DNA from: Moraxella lacunata
GTDB taxonomy: Bacteria; Pseudomonadota; Gammaproteobacteria; Pseudomonadales; Moraxellaceae
Direction of reading: 5' to 3'
Assembly: GCF_002027545.1 (NCBI RefSeq)
Contig: NZ_MXAN01000030.1
Coordinates: 1 to 17,553 of the forward strand
DNA length: 17,553 nt
Position 1 is the first letter of the stretch, and every line of letters begins with the position of its first letter. Of this stretch, positions 8,185-15,218 are shown in pieces. The notes below the pieces were generated by a model. That model ran no database searches and had not been told where the DNA came from. It worked only from the letters and a program-made list of their open reading frames with translations. The translations under genes were made by a program, and so were the position numbers.

Positions 8185-8646
8185 TCATTGCATACAAACA
8201 CCTCTATCTTCAAATTTCACATATATATCAATAAATTCTTTCTCATCGATATATTTTTTCCTAATTCTAGTATGTATGTTGTAATCACAATAAGATACTA
8301 TCGTACCATCATCTTCATTTTGTAATCTTTGTAAATTTTTGTCTTTAGGTATATTGTCTAGAATAATAGATAAATACTCATCATTATAAGGAAATTCTCT
8401 AAATTCTGAAATAAGATGAACCGTGGGCTTGTAATAAGACCATTCATAAACAGGCTTAGGCAATCCTTGGGTTAAATTATTTATATTTTCTTGAATTTCG
8501 TTTCTAAGTTCTGAAAAATTTTCAGGCATTTTATCTTGATTGACAGGATTTAGAAAGTGATAGTCAATTTGATGACATATAAAAATAGGAAAAGTCAGTA
8601 CAAAAATGACCAAAATAAATAAGCTTGCAGGAGACATATTTTTCAT
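8185..8646 (-). CDS. Hypothetical membrane-anchored protein, AT-rich orphan
   Basis: I do not recognise this 153-residue product. It begins with a hydrophobic segment (about residues 8-24, SLFILVIFVLTFPIFIC) after MKNMSPA, so it is probably a single-pass anchor or uncleaved signal. The last C is not in a good lipobox. The rest is hydrophilic and rich in N, D, E, K, I and Y, with no motif I can name. The DNA is far more AT-rich than hflX and hrpA on either side, and codon choice differs (many ATA, AAT and TTA codons), suggesting acquisition or fast, relaxed evolution. It starts 20 nt after the hflX stop on the same strand, and so may be co-transcribed. A GGTAGAT lies just upstream of the ATG as a weak ribosome-binding site. 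The damaged lipoprotein reading frame follows it immediately. Confidence 0.6.
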   Translation of the reverse strand: MKNMSPASLFILVIFVLTFPIFICHQIDYHFLNPVNQDKMPENFSELRNEIQENINNLTQGLPKPVYEWSYYKPTVHLISEFREFPYNDEYLSIILDNIPKDKNLQRLQNEDDGTIVSYCDYNIHTRIRKKYIDEKEFIDIYVKFEDRGVCMQ

Positions 8647-8666
8647 TTTTATCTACCAACCCCACC

Positions 8667-10058
8667 CTACAAACAAAACGGGTCTAAATCATCATCTTTG
8701 TCTTTATCATCATTCGCCCTAACTTCCACCTTTTCAAACTCTTCCAATTCTGGCAAAAATTGGCTTGCCTCGTGTGGCGGTAATACATCAAAGGCATTCA
8801 GATGATACCTGCCAAGCAATTCTTTTAATTTGGCTTTGGCAAGGCGAACGGTCAGCATTTCATGCCCTGTATCGTCAAATTCGCTATGGGTGATGACCCC
8901 AAGCTCATGCAAGGTATTTTTAAATTGCCCTGCGGTGTGGGGCAGAGTAAGCGTAAAGTTGGACAGTCCGCCCACCAGTAGCTCTTGCACGGCTTGGGCG
9001 AGTTTGCCCATACCTAAGTTTTCACGAGCGGACACATAGACACGGTGTGGCACGCCTAGCTCTTTGTAGTGAATGGTCGGTATCTCATTGGTACGGTCAA
9101 TCTTATTATACACCAACAGCACAGGAGCAGTCGCCCCAATCTCATCAAGCACACGATTTACCGCATCAATCTGCTCATGCATGTCGGGGCTACTGCTGTC
9201 AATGACGTGCAAAAGCAGGTCGGCTTCTAGGGTCTCTTCTAGCGTGGCGTGAAAGCTCTCGACAAGCTCATGGGGCAGATGACGCACAAAGCCCACCGTA
9301 TCGGCAAGCACGATATTGCCCACGCCCGCCCATTTGACACGGCGAAGTGTGGGGTCTAGCGTGGCGAACAGTTGGTTGGCGGCGTAGACGTTGTCATCGG
9401 CAAGGCGGTTAAAGAGCGTGGATTTTCCAGCGTTGGTGTAGCCGACAAGCGAAATGGTAGGCGTGTCCGATTTTTGTCGTTTGGCACGTCCTTGTAAGCG
9501 GGTTTGTTTGACTTTGGCAAGTTTGGCTTTTAGTTGATTGACACGAAGTTGAAGCAATCGTCTGTCGGTTTCAAGCTGGGTTTCGCCCGGCCCCCGTAGT
9601 CCGATACCGCCTTTTTGCTGACCAAGATGAGCATAGCCACGCACAAGCCTTGATGACAAATGGGTGAGCTGTGCCAATTCTACCTGCAATTTTCCTTCAT
9701 AAGTCCTTGCTCGCTTGGCAAAAATATCCAAAATCAGCCCCATGCGATCAACGACCCTGCATTGCAAGATTTTTTCTAAATTGCGTTCTTGGCTGGGCGT
9801 AAGTTTATGATTAAAAAGCACAATATCGGCATTAGTCTCAGTAACTTTTTGGGCGATTTCTTCGGCTTTGCCTGTGCCGACAAAGTATTTGGCGTGCGGT
9901 TTACTCCGTGTGCCTGTGATGATGTCAAGCTCGTTTGCCCCTGCCGAATGCACCAGCAGGCGAAACTCTTCTAAATCATCAGGGTCAATCATCTCACGAA
10001 TGTCAAGGTGTACCAAAATGGCGTTTTCTGTGCCGTCTGCTCGGTCAAAATGTTGCAA
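8667..10058 (-). CDS. hflX: HflX, ribosome-associated GTPase
   Basis: HflX is a translational GTPase of the Obg-HflX superfamily that binds the 50S subunit and splits stalled or hibernating ribosomes, for example after heat shock. The 463-residue protein has the N-terminal HflX domain (1-195) with the signature GGIGLRGPGETQLE at 150-163. The G domain follows: G1 GYTNAGKST (206-214), G3 DTVGF (253-257), G4 NKID (318-321), and a G5-like VSAREN near 340. It ends in a C-terminal domain with an acidic tail (DDKDKDDDLDPFCL). It is about 37 residues longer than E. coli HflX. The start is TTG at 10058-10056: AAGGA lies 6 nt upstream, and the next residues (QHFDRADGTENAILVH) align with the family start, while no ATG fits. 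Here it is not linked to hfq, its usual neighbour; it is divergent from the toxin-antitoxin pair. Confidence 0.95.
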   Translation of the reverse strand: MQHFDRADGTENAILVHLDIREMIDPDDLEEFRLLVHSAGANELDIITGTRSKPHAKYFVGTGKAEEIAQKVTETNADIVLFNHKLTPSQERNLEKILQCRVVDRMGLILDIFAKRARTYEGKLQVELAQLTHLSSRLVRGYAHLGQQKGGIGLRGPGETQLETDRRLLQLRVNQLKAKLAKVKQTRLQGRAKRQKSDTPTISLVGYTNAGKSTLFNRLADDNVYAANQLFATLDPTLRRVKWAGVGNIVLADTVGFVRHLPHELVESFHATLEETLEADLLLHVIDSSSPDMHEQIDAVNRVLDEIGATAPVLLVYNKIDRTNEIPTIHYKELGVPHRVYVSARENLGMGKLAQAVQELLVGGLSNFTLTLPHTAGQFKNTLHELGVITHSEFDDTGHEMLTVRLAKAKLKELLGRYHLNAFDVLPPHEASQFLPELEEFEKVEVRANDDKDKDDDLDPFCL

Positions 10059-10086
10059 GAAAAGTCCTTAAAATGGGATAAATGCC

Positions 10087-10118
10087 ATTATAGTAGCGGT
10101 ATTTGTTTTGAATTTCAA
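10087..10118 (-). promoter_or_regulatory. Probable hflX promoter
   Basis: On the minus strand a perfect TATAAT (10087-10092) lies about 30 bp before the hflX TTG start. Possible -35 elements are TTGAAA (10113-10118, spacing 20) and TTCAAA (10107-10112, spacing 14). Neither spacing is ideal, so only the -10 is well supported. Confidence 0.4.
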
Positions 10119-10145
10119 GGGTTGGACGTGGCGTGTTGTTTTATT

Positions 10146-10188
10146 TTGACAAGTTTTATAAAATTAGCTAAACTTATAAACTAAGTTT
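10146..10188 (+). promoter_or_regulatory. Promoter and palindromic operator of the toxin-antitoxin operon
   Basis: A consensus-like sigma-70 promoter is visible: TTGACA at 10146-10151, exactly 17 bp, then TAAACT at 10169-10174. Overlapping and following the -10 is a perfect inverted repeat, AAACTTA (10170-10176) and TAAGTTT (10182-10188), separated by five bases. A third half-site, AAGTTT, lies at 10151-10156. Such palindromes over the -10 are the usual operator of autoregulated Phd/YefM-type antitoxin operons. The antitoxin ATG follows 22 bp downstream, with GGGG at 10201-10204 as a ribosome-binding site. Binding by the antitoxin is inferred. Confidence 0.65.
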
Positions 10189-10210
10189 GGCTTTTTATTT
10201 GGGGAAAATC

Positions 10211-10462
10211 ATGCAAACCACCGCCGAGCATTTTAATATTCATTATGCAAAAACTCATTTATCACGTCTCATTGATGAAGTGGCAAATACAGGCAAGCCG
10301 ATTACCATTGCCAAAGCAGGCACGCCAAAAGTGATGATTGTGCCAATTACACACACAAAAGCCAAACGTCAAATGGGAACATTAAAAGGCAAAATTAGCA
10401 TTCCTGATAATTTTGATAACGCTTTTGCTGATGAAATTGCGGATATGTTTGCAGGTGAATGA
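10211..10462 (+). CDS. Type II antitoxin, Phd/YefM family
   Basis: This is the small DNA-binding antitoxin of a type II toxin-antitoxin pair, expected to neutralise the PIN-domain toxin encoded next to it and to repress its own promoter. From ATG 10211 it has 83 residues. The start is chosen because GGGG(AAAATC) precedes it at good spacing and the product then begins in the family manner (MQTTAEHFNIHYAKTHLSRL). An earlier ATG at 10187 lies inside the operator repeat and is unlikely. The N-terminal Phd/YefM fold is recognisable in AKTHLSRLIDEV and GKPITIAKAGTPKVMIVPI (about 13-47). The C-terminal part, KGKISIPDNFDNAFADEIADMFAGE, is the toxin-binding tail typical of antitoxins paired with VapC-like PIN toxins. 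The stop overlaps the toxin start (ATGA). Confidence 0.85.
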   Translation: MQTTAEHFNIHYAKTHLSRLIDEVANTGKPITIAKAGTPKVMIVPITHTKAKRQMGTLKGKISIPDNFDNAFADEIADMFAGE

Positions 10463-10863
10463 TGAGTTATTTATTAGATACACACGTTTTGTTGTGGTTT
10501 TTGACTGCAAATTGTGAAAAAATGTCGGATAATTGCCAAAGGATTTTGCTTGATGAAAATAACCACCTATGTTTTAGTAAAGCAAGCATTTGGGAAATTA
10601 GCATTAAATACAGTTTGGGTAAGCCTGATTTTGATTATAATCCCAAGCAAATTACCCAAGAGTTATTAAGATTGGGATTTGATTGTTTGGAAATTGAATT
10701 TTCACATTTATTTGAAATTGGTAATTTACCCAAAATCCACAAAGACCCTTTTGACCGTTTGCTGATTGTCCAAGCCAAACTTGAAAATTTAAAACTTTTA
10801 ACGGCAGATAACGCCATTTTGCAATATGACAAATCCTTTATTTTAAATACCCAAAGTTTGTAA
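10459..10863 (+). CDS. Type II toxin, PIN-domain (VapC-like) ribonuclease
   Basis: PIN-domain toxins are Mg2+-dependent RNases that inhibit translation by cutting tRNA, rRNA or mRNA; the target of this one cannot be told from sequence. The 134-residue protein shows the acidic catalytic set: D7 in YLLDTHVLLWFL, E46 in ASIWEISIK, D96/D99 in KDPFDRLLIVQA, and D117 in LLTADNAI. The length and the LLDTHxLLWxL start match the PIN subgroup that pairs with Phd/YefM-type antitoxins. The first ATG (10459) overlaps the antitoxin stop as ATGA, and a second ATG (10462) follows directly; either implies translational coupling. The gene is AT-rich compared with folP and hflX, consistent with acquisition. It ends 13 nt before folP with no terminator between. 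All expected active-site residues are present, so it is probably functional. Confidence 0.87.
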   Translation: MMSYLLDTHVLLWFLTANCEKMSDNCQRILLDENNHLCFSKASIWEISIKYSLGKPDFDYNPKQITQELLRLGFDCLEIEFSHLFEIGNLPKIHKDPFDRLLIVQAKLENLKLLTADNAILQYDKSFILNTQSL

Positions 10864-10876
10864 TCTTAATTTAAAC

Positions 10877-11743
10877 ATGAACACCCTATTTTTTAACAAC
10901 AAAACCCTATCCCTATCCACCCCAAAAATCATGGGCGTGCTAAATGTAACGCCTGATTCATTTTCAGACGGCGGACGTTTTAATAGCATAGACACTGCCT
11001 TACGCCATGCCGATGAGATGATACGCTGGGGCGTGGATATCATTGACATTGGCGGAGAGTCCACCCGCCCCAACGCTCCAAGCGTGGCAACCGACACCGA
11101 GCTTGATAGGGTTGTCCCTGTGGTAGAGGCGTTGCGAGCGGAGTTTGGCAAAGATGTGTGGCTATCACTTGACACGAGCAATCCTGCCGTCATGGAGCAG
11201 GGCGTTCGTGCAGGGGCGGACATGGTCAATGACGTGCGTGGACTTCGCCGAGACGGGGCGTGCGATGTGGTCGCTCGCCTTGATTGCCCTGTGGTTATCA
11301 TGCACTCACGGGGCGAGCCTGATACGATGACCCAGACGATGAACAGCCTTGCCAATTATGATGATGTGGTGCGTGAAGTGATTGGCGAGCTTGATAGAGA
11401 TATTCAAAACGCCCTAAATGCAGGGGTCAGACGTGAAAACATCGTGATAGATGTCGGCATGGGCTTTGCCAAAAACCACGCTCATCATATCGCTCTTATG
11501 CAACATTTGGACACTATCATCGCTCATTTTGGTTTGCCTATGCTCTTTGGCGTGTCTCGCAAACGCTTTTTAGGCGAGATTTTAAGTACATTTGTCCCCG
11601 CCCAAGACCACGCCCCAACCGACAGAGATGTGATAGGCACGGTTGCTCACCTGCTTGCCATTCAAAAGGGGGCGAGCATTGTCAGAGTGCATGATGTCGC
11701 TCACATGGCACAGGCGATAAAGATGTGGCAAATACTAAAATAA
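10877..11743 (+). CDS. folP: Dihydropteroate synthase
   Basis: FolP condenses 6-hydroxymethyl-dihydropterin diphosphate with p-aminobenzoate to dihydropteroate in folate synthesis; it is the target of sulfonamides. The 288-residue protein has the family motifs in order: IMGVLNVTPDSFSDGG (18-33), DIGGESTRP (57-65), LSLDTSNPAVM (97-106), VNDVRG (118-122 region), IDVGMGF (191-197), FGVSRKRFLG (224-233) and VRVHDV (269-274). In the pterin-binding loop the usual Asp-Pro-Gly is Asp-Val-Gly (D192-V193-G194), with the aspartate kept. The more common ftsH neighbour is absent; folP instead follows the toxin gene by 13 nt, so the toxin-antitoxin promoter may contribute to its transcription. A weak TTGCAA/TTTAAA pair in the toxin 3' end (10819-10847) could be its own promoter. 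No strong ribosome-binding site precedes the ATG. Confidence 0.95.
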   Translation: MNTLFFNNKTLSLSTPKIMGVLNVTPDSFSDGGRFNSIDTALRHADEMIRWGVDIIDIGGESTRPNAPSVATDTELDRVVPVVEALRAEFGKDVWLSLDTSNPAVMEQGVRAGADMVNDVRGLRRDGACDVVARLDCPVVIMHSRGEPDTMTQTMNSLANYDDVVREVIGELDRDIQNALNAGVRRENIVIDVGMGFAKNHAHHIALMQHLDTIIAHFGLPMLFGVSRKRFLGEILSTFVPAQDHAPTDRDVIGTVAHLLAIQKGASIVRVHDVAHMAQAIKMWQILK

Positions 11744-11746
11744 CTC

Positions 11747-11775
11747 TTGCAAAGTGGGCTGATATAAGGTAAAAT
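11747..11775 (+). promoter_or_regulatory. Promoter of rplU-rpmA
   Basis: TTGCAA (11747-11752), exactly 17 bp, then TAAAAT (11770-11775), placed 4 nt after the folP stop. Transcription from here would give an untranslated leader of roughly 75 nt before rplU. The leader contains a short possible hairpin, GCTA (11815-11818) with TAGC (11827-11830), flanked by GTG/CAC. I see no known ribosomal-protein leader structure. Confidence 0.6.
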
Positions 11776-11789
11776 ACCGCCTTATTTTT
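11764..11789 (+). terminator. Possible weak folP terminator overlapping the rplU promoter
   Basis: ATAAGG (11764-11769) can pair with CCTTAT (11780-11785) across a 10-nt loop and is followed by a short T-run. The stem is only 6 bp and overlaps the -10 of the rplU promoter, so it may be incidental. Confidence 0.25.
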
Positions 11790-11859
11790 GTCCTAGTCGT
11801 GTTCGTTAGTAAGTGCTATCAAGGGGTAGCCACGGCACACAGGTTTATTGGAGAATGCG

Positions 11860-12171
11860 ATGTACGCAGTTATCAAAAGCGGTGGCAAACAGCACCGTGT
11901 TAGCGTTGGCGAGACTTTGAGAGTTGAGCTTCTAAAAGCAGAAGTGGGTGCAACCCTAAACATCGAAGATGTGCTAATGGTTGTGAATGGCTCTGATGTA
12001 AAAATCGGTCAGCCTGTGGTTGCTGGTGCCAGCGTAGTTGCAGAAGTGGTAAGTCATGGTCGTGGCAAAAAAGTGCGTATCGTTAAGCACCGTCGCCGTA
12101 AGCACTACCACAAAGAGCAAGGTCATCGTCAATGGTACACCGAGCTTAAAATCAACGCAATCAATGGTTAA
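11860..12171 (+). CDS. rplU: 50S ribosomal protein L21
   Basis: L21 binds 23S rRNA in the large subunit. From ATG 11860 the product is 103 residues, the same as E. coli L21, beginning [20 protein letters not shown]. This start is chosen over an in-frame ATG four codons upstream because GGAG (11850-11853) sits 6 nt before it and the family begins MYAV. The basic stretch [26 protein letters not shown] (about 67-92) is the typical rRNA-binding C-terminal part. It is the first gene of the rplU-rpmA operon, 40 nt before rpmA. Confidence 0.97.
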   Translation: MYAVIKSGGKQHRVSVGETLRVELLKAEVGATLNIEDVLMVVNGSDVKIGQPVVAGASVVAEVVSHGRGKKVRIVKHRRRKHYHKEQGHRQWYTELKINAING

Positions 12172-12211
12172 TTTATATACTTTATAAAAAGTATTCACAG
12201 GAGATATTCTC

Positions 12212-12469
12212 ATGGCAACTAAAAAAGTTGGTGGTTCCACCAAAAACGGTCGCGATTCTAACCCAAAAATGCTTGGCGTAAAAATCTTTGGCGGTCAAGA
12301 CGTTATCGCAGGTAATATCATCGTTCGTCAGCGTGGCACTGAGTTTCACGCAGGTGAAGGCGTAGGTATGGGTCGTGATCACACCCTATTTGCCCTAACC
12401 GAAGGCGTGGTAAAATTTGAGACCAAAGGTCAATTTAACCGCCGTTATGTGTCTGTTGTTGCAAAATAA
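12212..12469 (+). CDS. rpmA: 50S ribosomal protein L27
   Basis: L27 lies near the peptidyl-transferase centre, where its N-terminus contacts tRNA. The 85-residue product begins [19 protein letters not shown]. The family's common His at position 3 is Thr here, as I recall for Acinetobacter and relatives, supporting a Moraxellaceae source. The conserved [20 protein letters not shown] and [15 protein letters not shown] segments are intact. There is no N-terminal extension of the kind that is cleaved in Firmicutes. AGGAG lies about 8 nt before the ATG. It is co-transcribed with rplU and followed by a strong terminator. Confidence 0.97.
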   Translation: MATKKVGGSTKNGRDSNPKMLGVKIFGGQDVIAGNIIVRQRGTEFHAGEGVGMGRDHTLFALTEGVVKFETKGQFNRRYVSVVAK

Positions 12470-12500
12470 TTTTTGTTAAAACAGTCCAAAATCCCATGAA

Positions 12501-12535
12501 AATCCCATAAGTGAAAGCTTGTGGGGTTTTTTGTT
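12501..12535 (+). terminator. Rho-independent terminator of rplU-rpmA
   Basis: An 11-bp stem (12501-12511 with 12518-12528, including two G-T pairs) around the loop TGAAAG is followed by a T-rich run (TTTTTTGTTTT). It lies about 30 nt after the rpmA stop. It also sits just beyond the 3' end of the convergent CPBP gene. Confidence 0.8.
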
Positions 12536-12548
12536 TTGCTTGGAAAAT

Positions 12549-13295
12549 TTATTGTGTCATCATGACAAAGGTTTCTAAGGTCAAAGCAAAATTATGTAAA
12601 AAATGTAAGAAAATAGAAAAAGCAAGCGTACCGCCTGTCAATCGGGCGGACAACAAAATCCAACCACTGATAAAATAAAACACCAACGCACTCATATCAA
12701 GTTGATAATGGGCTAGGGCAAACAGTCCGCTACTAACCACCAGTGCCATGCGTTCACTTTGAAAAGCGTCCAAGGTTGCCCGCCACAAAAACCCACGAAA
12801 AATAATCTATTCGCACACAGGGGCGATGATGACCGTACTGATGAGTGTTACCCAAATGCCGTAGGTTACAACGTTTTCGCTTAACCGAATGTGGCTCTGA
12901 TGAATATTACCTGCCCATGCAAAGCTGTGCAATGCCATCAAAAGCAGTATCCACAACCCCAAAAACTTCCAATTTGGTTTGTGAAACCCCAAATAAGACC
13001 ACAAACTTTCGTAAGAATACTGATATAGCCGATAATAAACCAAACCAATAATAAAAAGCGTGGTTAAACAAATCGCTCCTTTAAATGTAAATAATAAAAG
13101 CAGTGCTTCATTATATTCATAAGGGTAAACCACTTTAATGATTTTTTCATTGACAAATTCAAAAATAACCAAAGAAAAAATGCCATCAATCAATATTATC
13201 AAAGAAAAAAATATGACCGAAAATTTAGAAAACAACGGCTCTTCATCGTCATCATAATAAATATCATCATTTTGGGCGTTATTATTGTGGGTCAT
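12549..13295 (-). pseudogene. CPBP-family intramembrane protease gene interrupted by an in-frame amber codon
   Basis: CPBP (Abi/CAAX-like) proteases are multi-helix membrane metalloproteases; bacterial members have varied or unknown roles, some protecting against self-made bacteriocins. The minus-strand frame encodes 248 codons with one internal TAG at 12807-12809 (codon 163). Before it come 162 residues: an acidic start (YYDDDEEP) and about four hydrophobic helices, ending APVCE. After it the same frame continues IIFRGFLWRATL, then FALAH and HFLHN. These match the three family motifs: EExxxR, FxxxH and HxxxN. The amber codon replaces the second Glu of EExxxR, one base from GAG. No frameshift is needed. 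The start ATG 13295 has AAGGAA 8 nt upstream and overlaps the previous gene by 14 nt. A fresh nonsense mutation or an isolated sequencing error is likely; readthrough is possible but without support. Confidence 0.82.
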
Positions 13296-13836
13296 TTTTA
13301 TGTTCCTTGATGTGATTTTTTGGATTGTTTATGTTAATGGGATAAACATAAAAATGATCATGATAACGCAAATAACGAACGGGCGTACAAGCCGTGGTAT
13401 AAAAGTCATACGGGTCATCATATGATGAATGTTTGGCGTGTAATTTGACCAATTCATCAATAAAAATGGGCGTGATGATGTTGTGTTGATTGTCTAGTGC
13501 AATGGTTTTGTCTTCTTTAATGGTTTTAAGGTATCCGACAAAATATCCTTTTCGCTCTTTGGTAACGGTGTTGGGTATGTCGGTTAAATGGATTTGATAA
13601 GGTCTATCTTTATCATAAAAATGAATTTGGGAAAGGCAGGCGTGAGTTTGATGAAATCGTTTGTGATTTGATATGTCAATGGTGGGGTCAATCAATGTGG
13701 TAGTCATTTTTTTAAAAAAGGCACTGCGATGTAAATCGTAATTAGAAAATACAGGCGAAAAATGCAGTCCTGCACCCACAATCATGGCAAGGTAAATGAT
13801 ACCAAGAAAAACTAAGCCGATATTATCAAGATTCAT
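13282..13836 (-). CDS. Hypothetical protein with one N-terminal membrane helix
   Basis: I do not recognise this 184-residue protein. It starts with a membrane helix (about residues 7-24, GLVFLGIIYLAMIVGAGL), followed by a hydrophilic, His- and Tyr-rich domain with strand-like segments (QIHFYDKDRPYQIHL, KGYFVGYLKTI, FYTTACTPVRYLRYHDHFYVYPI) and a polar tail. There is no lipobox; a topology with the bulk in the periplasm is likely. Its 3' end overlaps the CPBP protease start by 14 nt, so the two are probably co-transcribed and translationally coupled. It has its own clear promoter (13863-13891). It is more AT-rich than obgE. A shared role with the protease is inferred from coupling only. Confidence 0.7.
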   Translation of the reverse strand: MNLDNIGLVFLGIIYLAMIVGAGLHFSPVFSNYDLHRSAFFKKMTTTLIDPTIDISNHKRFHQTHACLSQIHFYDKDRPYQIHLTDIPNTVTKERKGYFVGYLKTIKEDKTIALDNQHNIITPIFIDELVKLHAKHSSYDDPYDFYTTACTPVRYLRYHDHFYVYPININNPKNHIKEHKNDPQ

Positions 13837-13862
13837 AAGCGTGTGCCAAAAGAGCGTGGGTT

Positions 13863-13891
13863 ATTGTAAGCGATTGATTTTGGTTTTTCAA
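13863..13891 (-). promoter_or_regulatory. Promoter of the hypothetical protein-CPBP operon
   Basis: On the minus strand TTGAAA (13886-13891) is followed after exactly 17 bp by TACAAT (13863-13868). The expected start of transcription is about 20 nt before the ATG at 13836, giving a very short leader. No clear ribosome-binding site is seen in that leader. Confidence 0.6.
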
Positions 13892-13937
13892 TCTGTATTT
13901 GGGCGTTTGATAAATCCGTGTTTTTATAGCAAAAATA

Positions 13938-13946
13938 TGCTACAAT
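13938..13946 (+). promoter_or_regulatory. Extended -10 promoter of obgE
   Basis: TG-C-TACAAT at 13938-13946 is an extended -10 element 32 bp before the obgE ATG. A good -35 is not visible at 17 bp, which extended -10 promoters tolerate. It is divergent from the promoter at 13863-13891. Confidence 0.5.
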
Positions 13947-13972
13947 AACCAGTTAATTTAAAAATATTTTGA

Positions 13973-15193
<1,221 letters not shown>

Positions 15194-15218
15194 TGATGAG
15201 CTAATATAAGGAAATAGC

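Noticed and set aside
8019..8234. Plus-strand open frame in the hrpA-hflX gap
   Set aside because: It overlaps the better-formed minus-strand lipoprotein remnant, lacks a ribosome-binding site and has no recognisable features.
10843..11355. 170-codon open frame on the minus strand across folP
   Set aside because: It is antisense to well-conserved dihydropteroate synthase motifs, and its Ser/Thr/Arg-rich composition is typical of an antisense shadow.
12549..12788. The 79-codon segment of the CPBP gene as a separate small membrane protein
   Set aside because: It would start at TTG with no ribosome-binding site and lacks protease motif 1; in-frame continuity with the upstream half is far more convincing.
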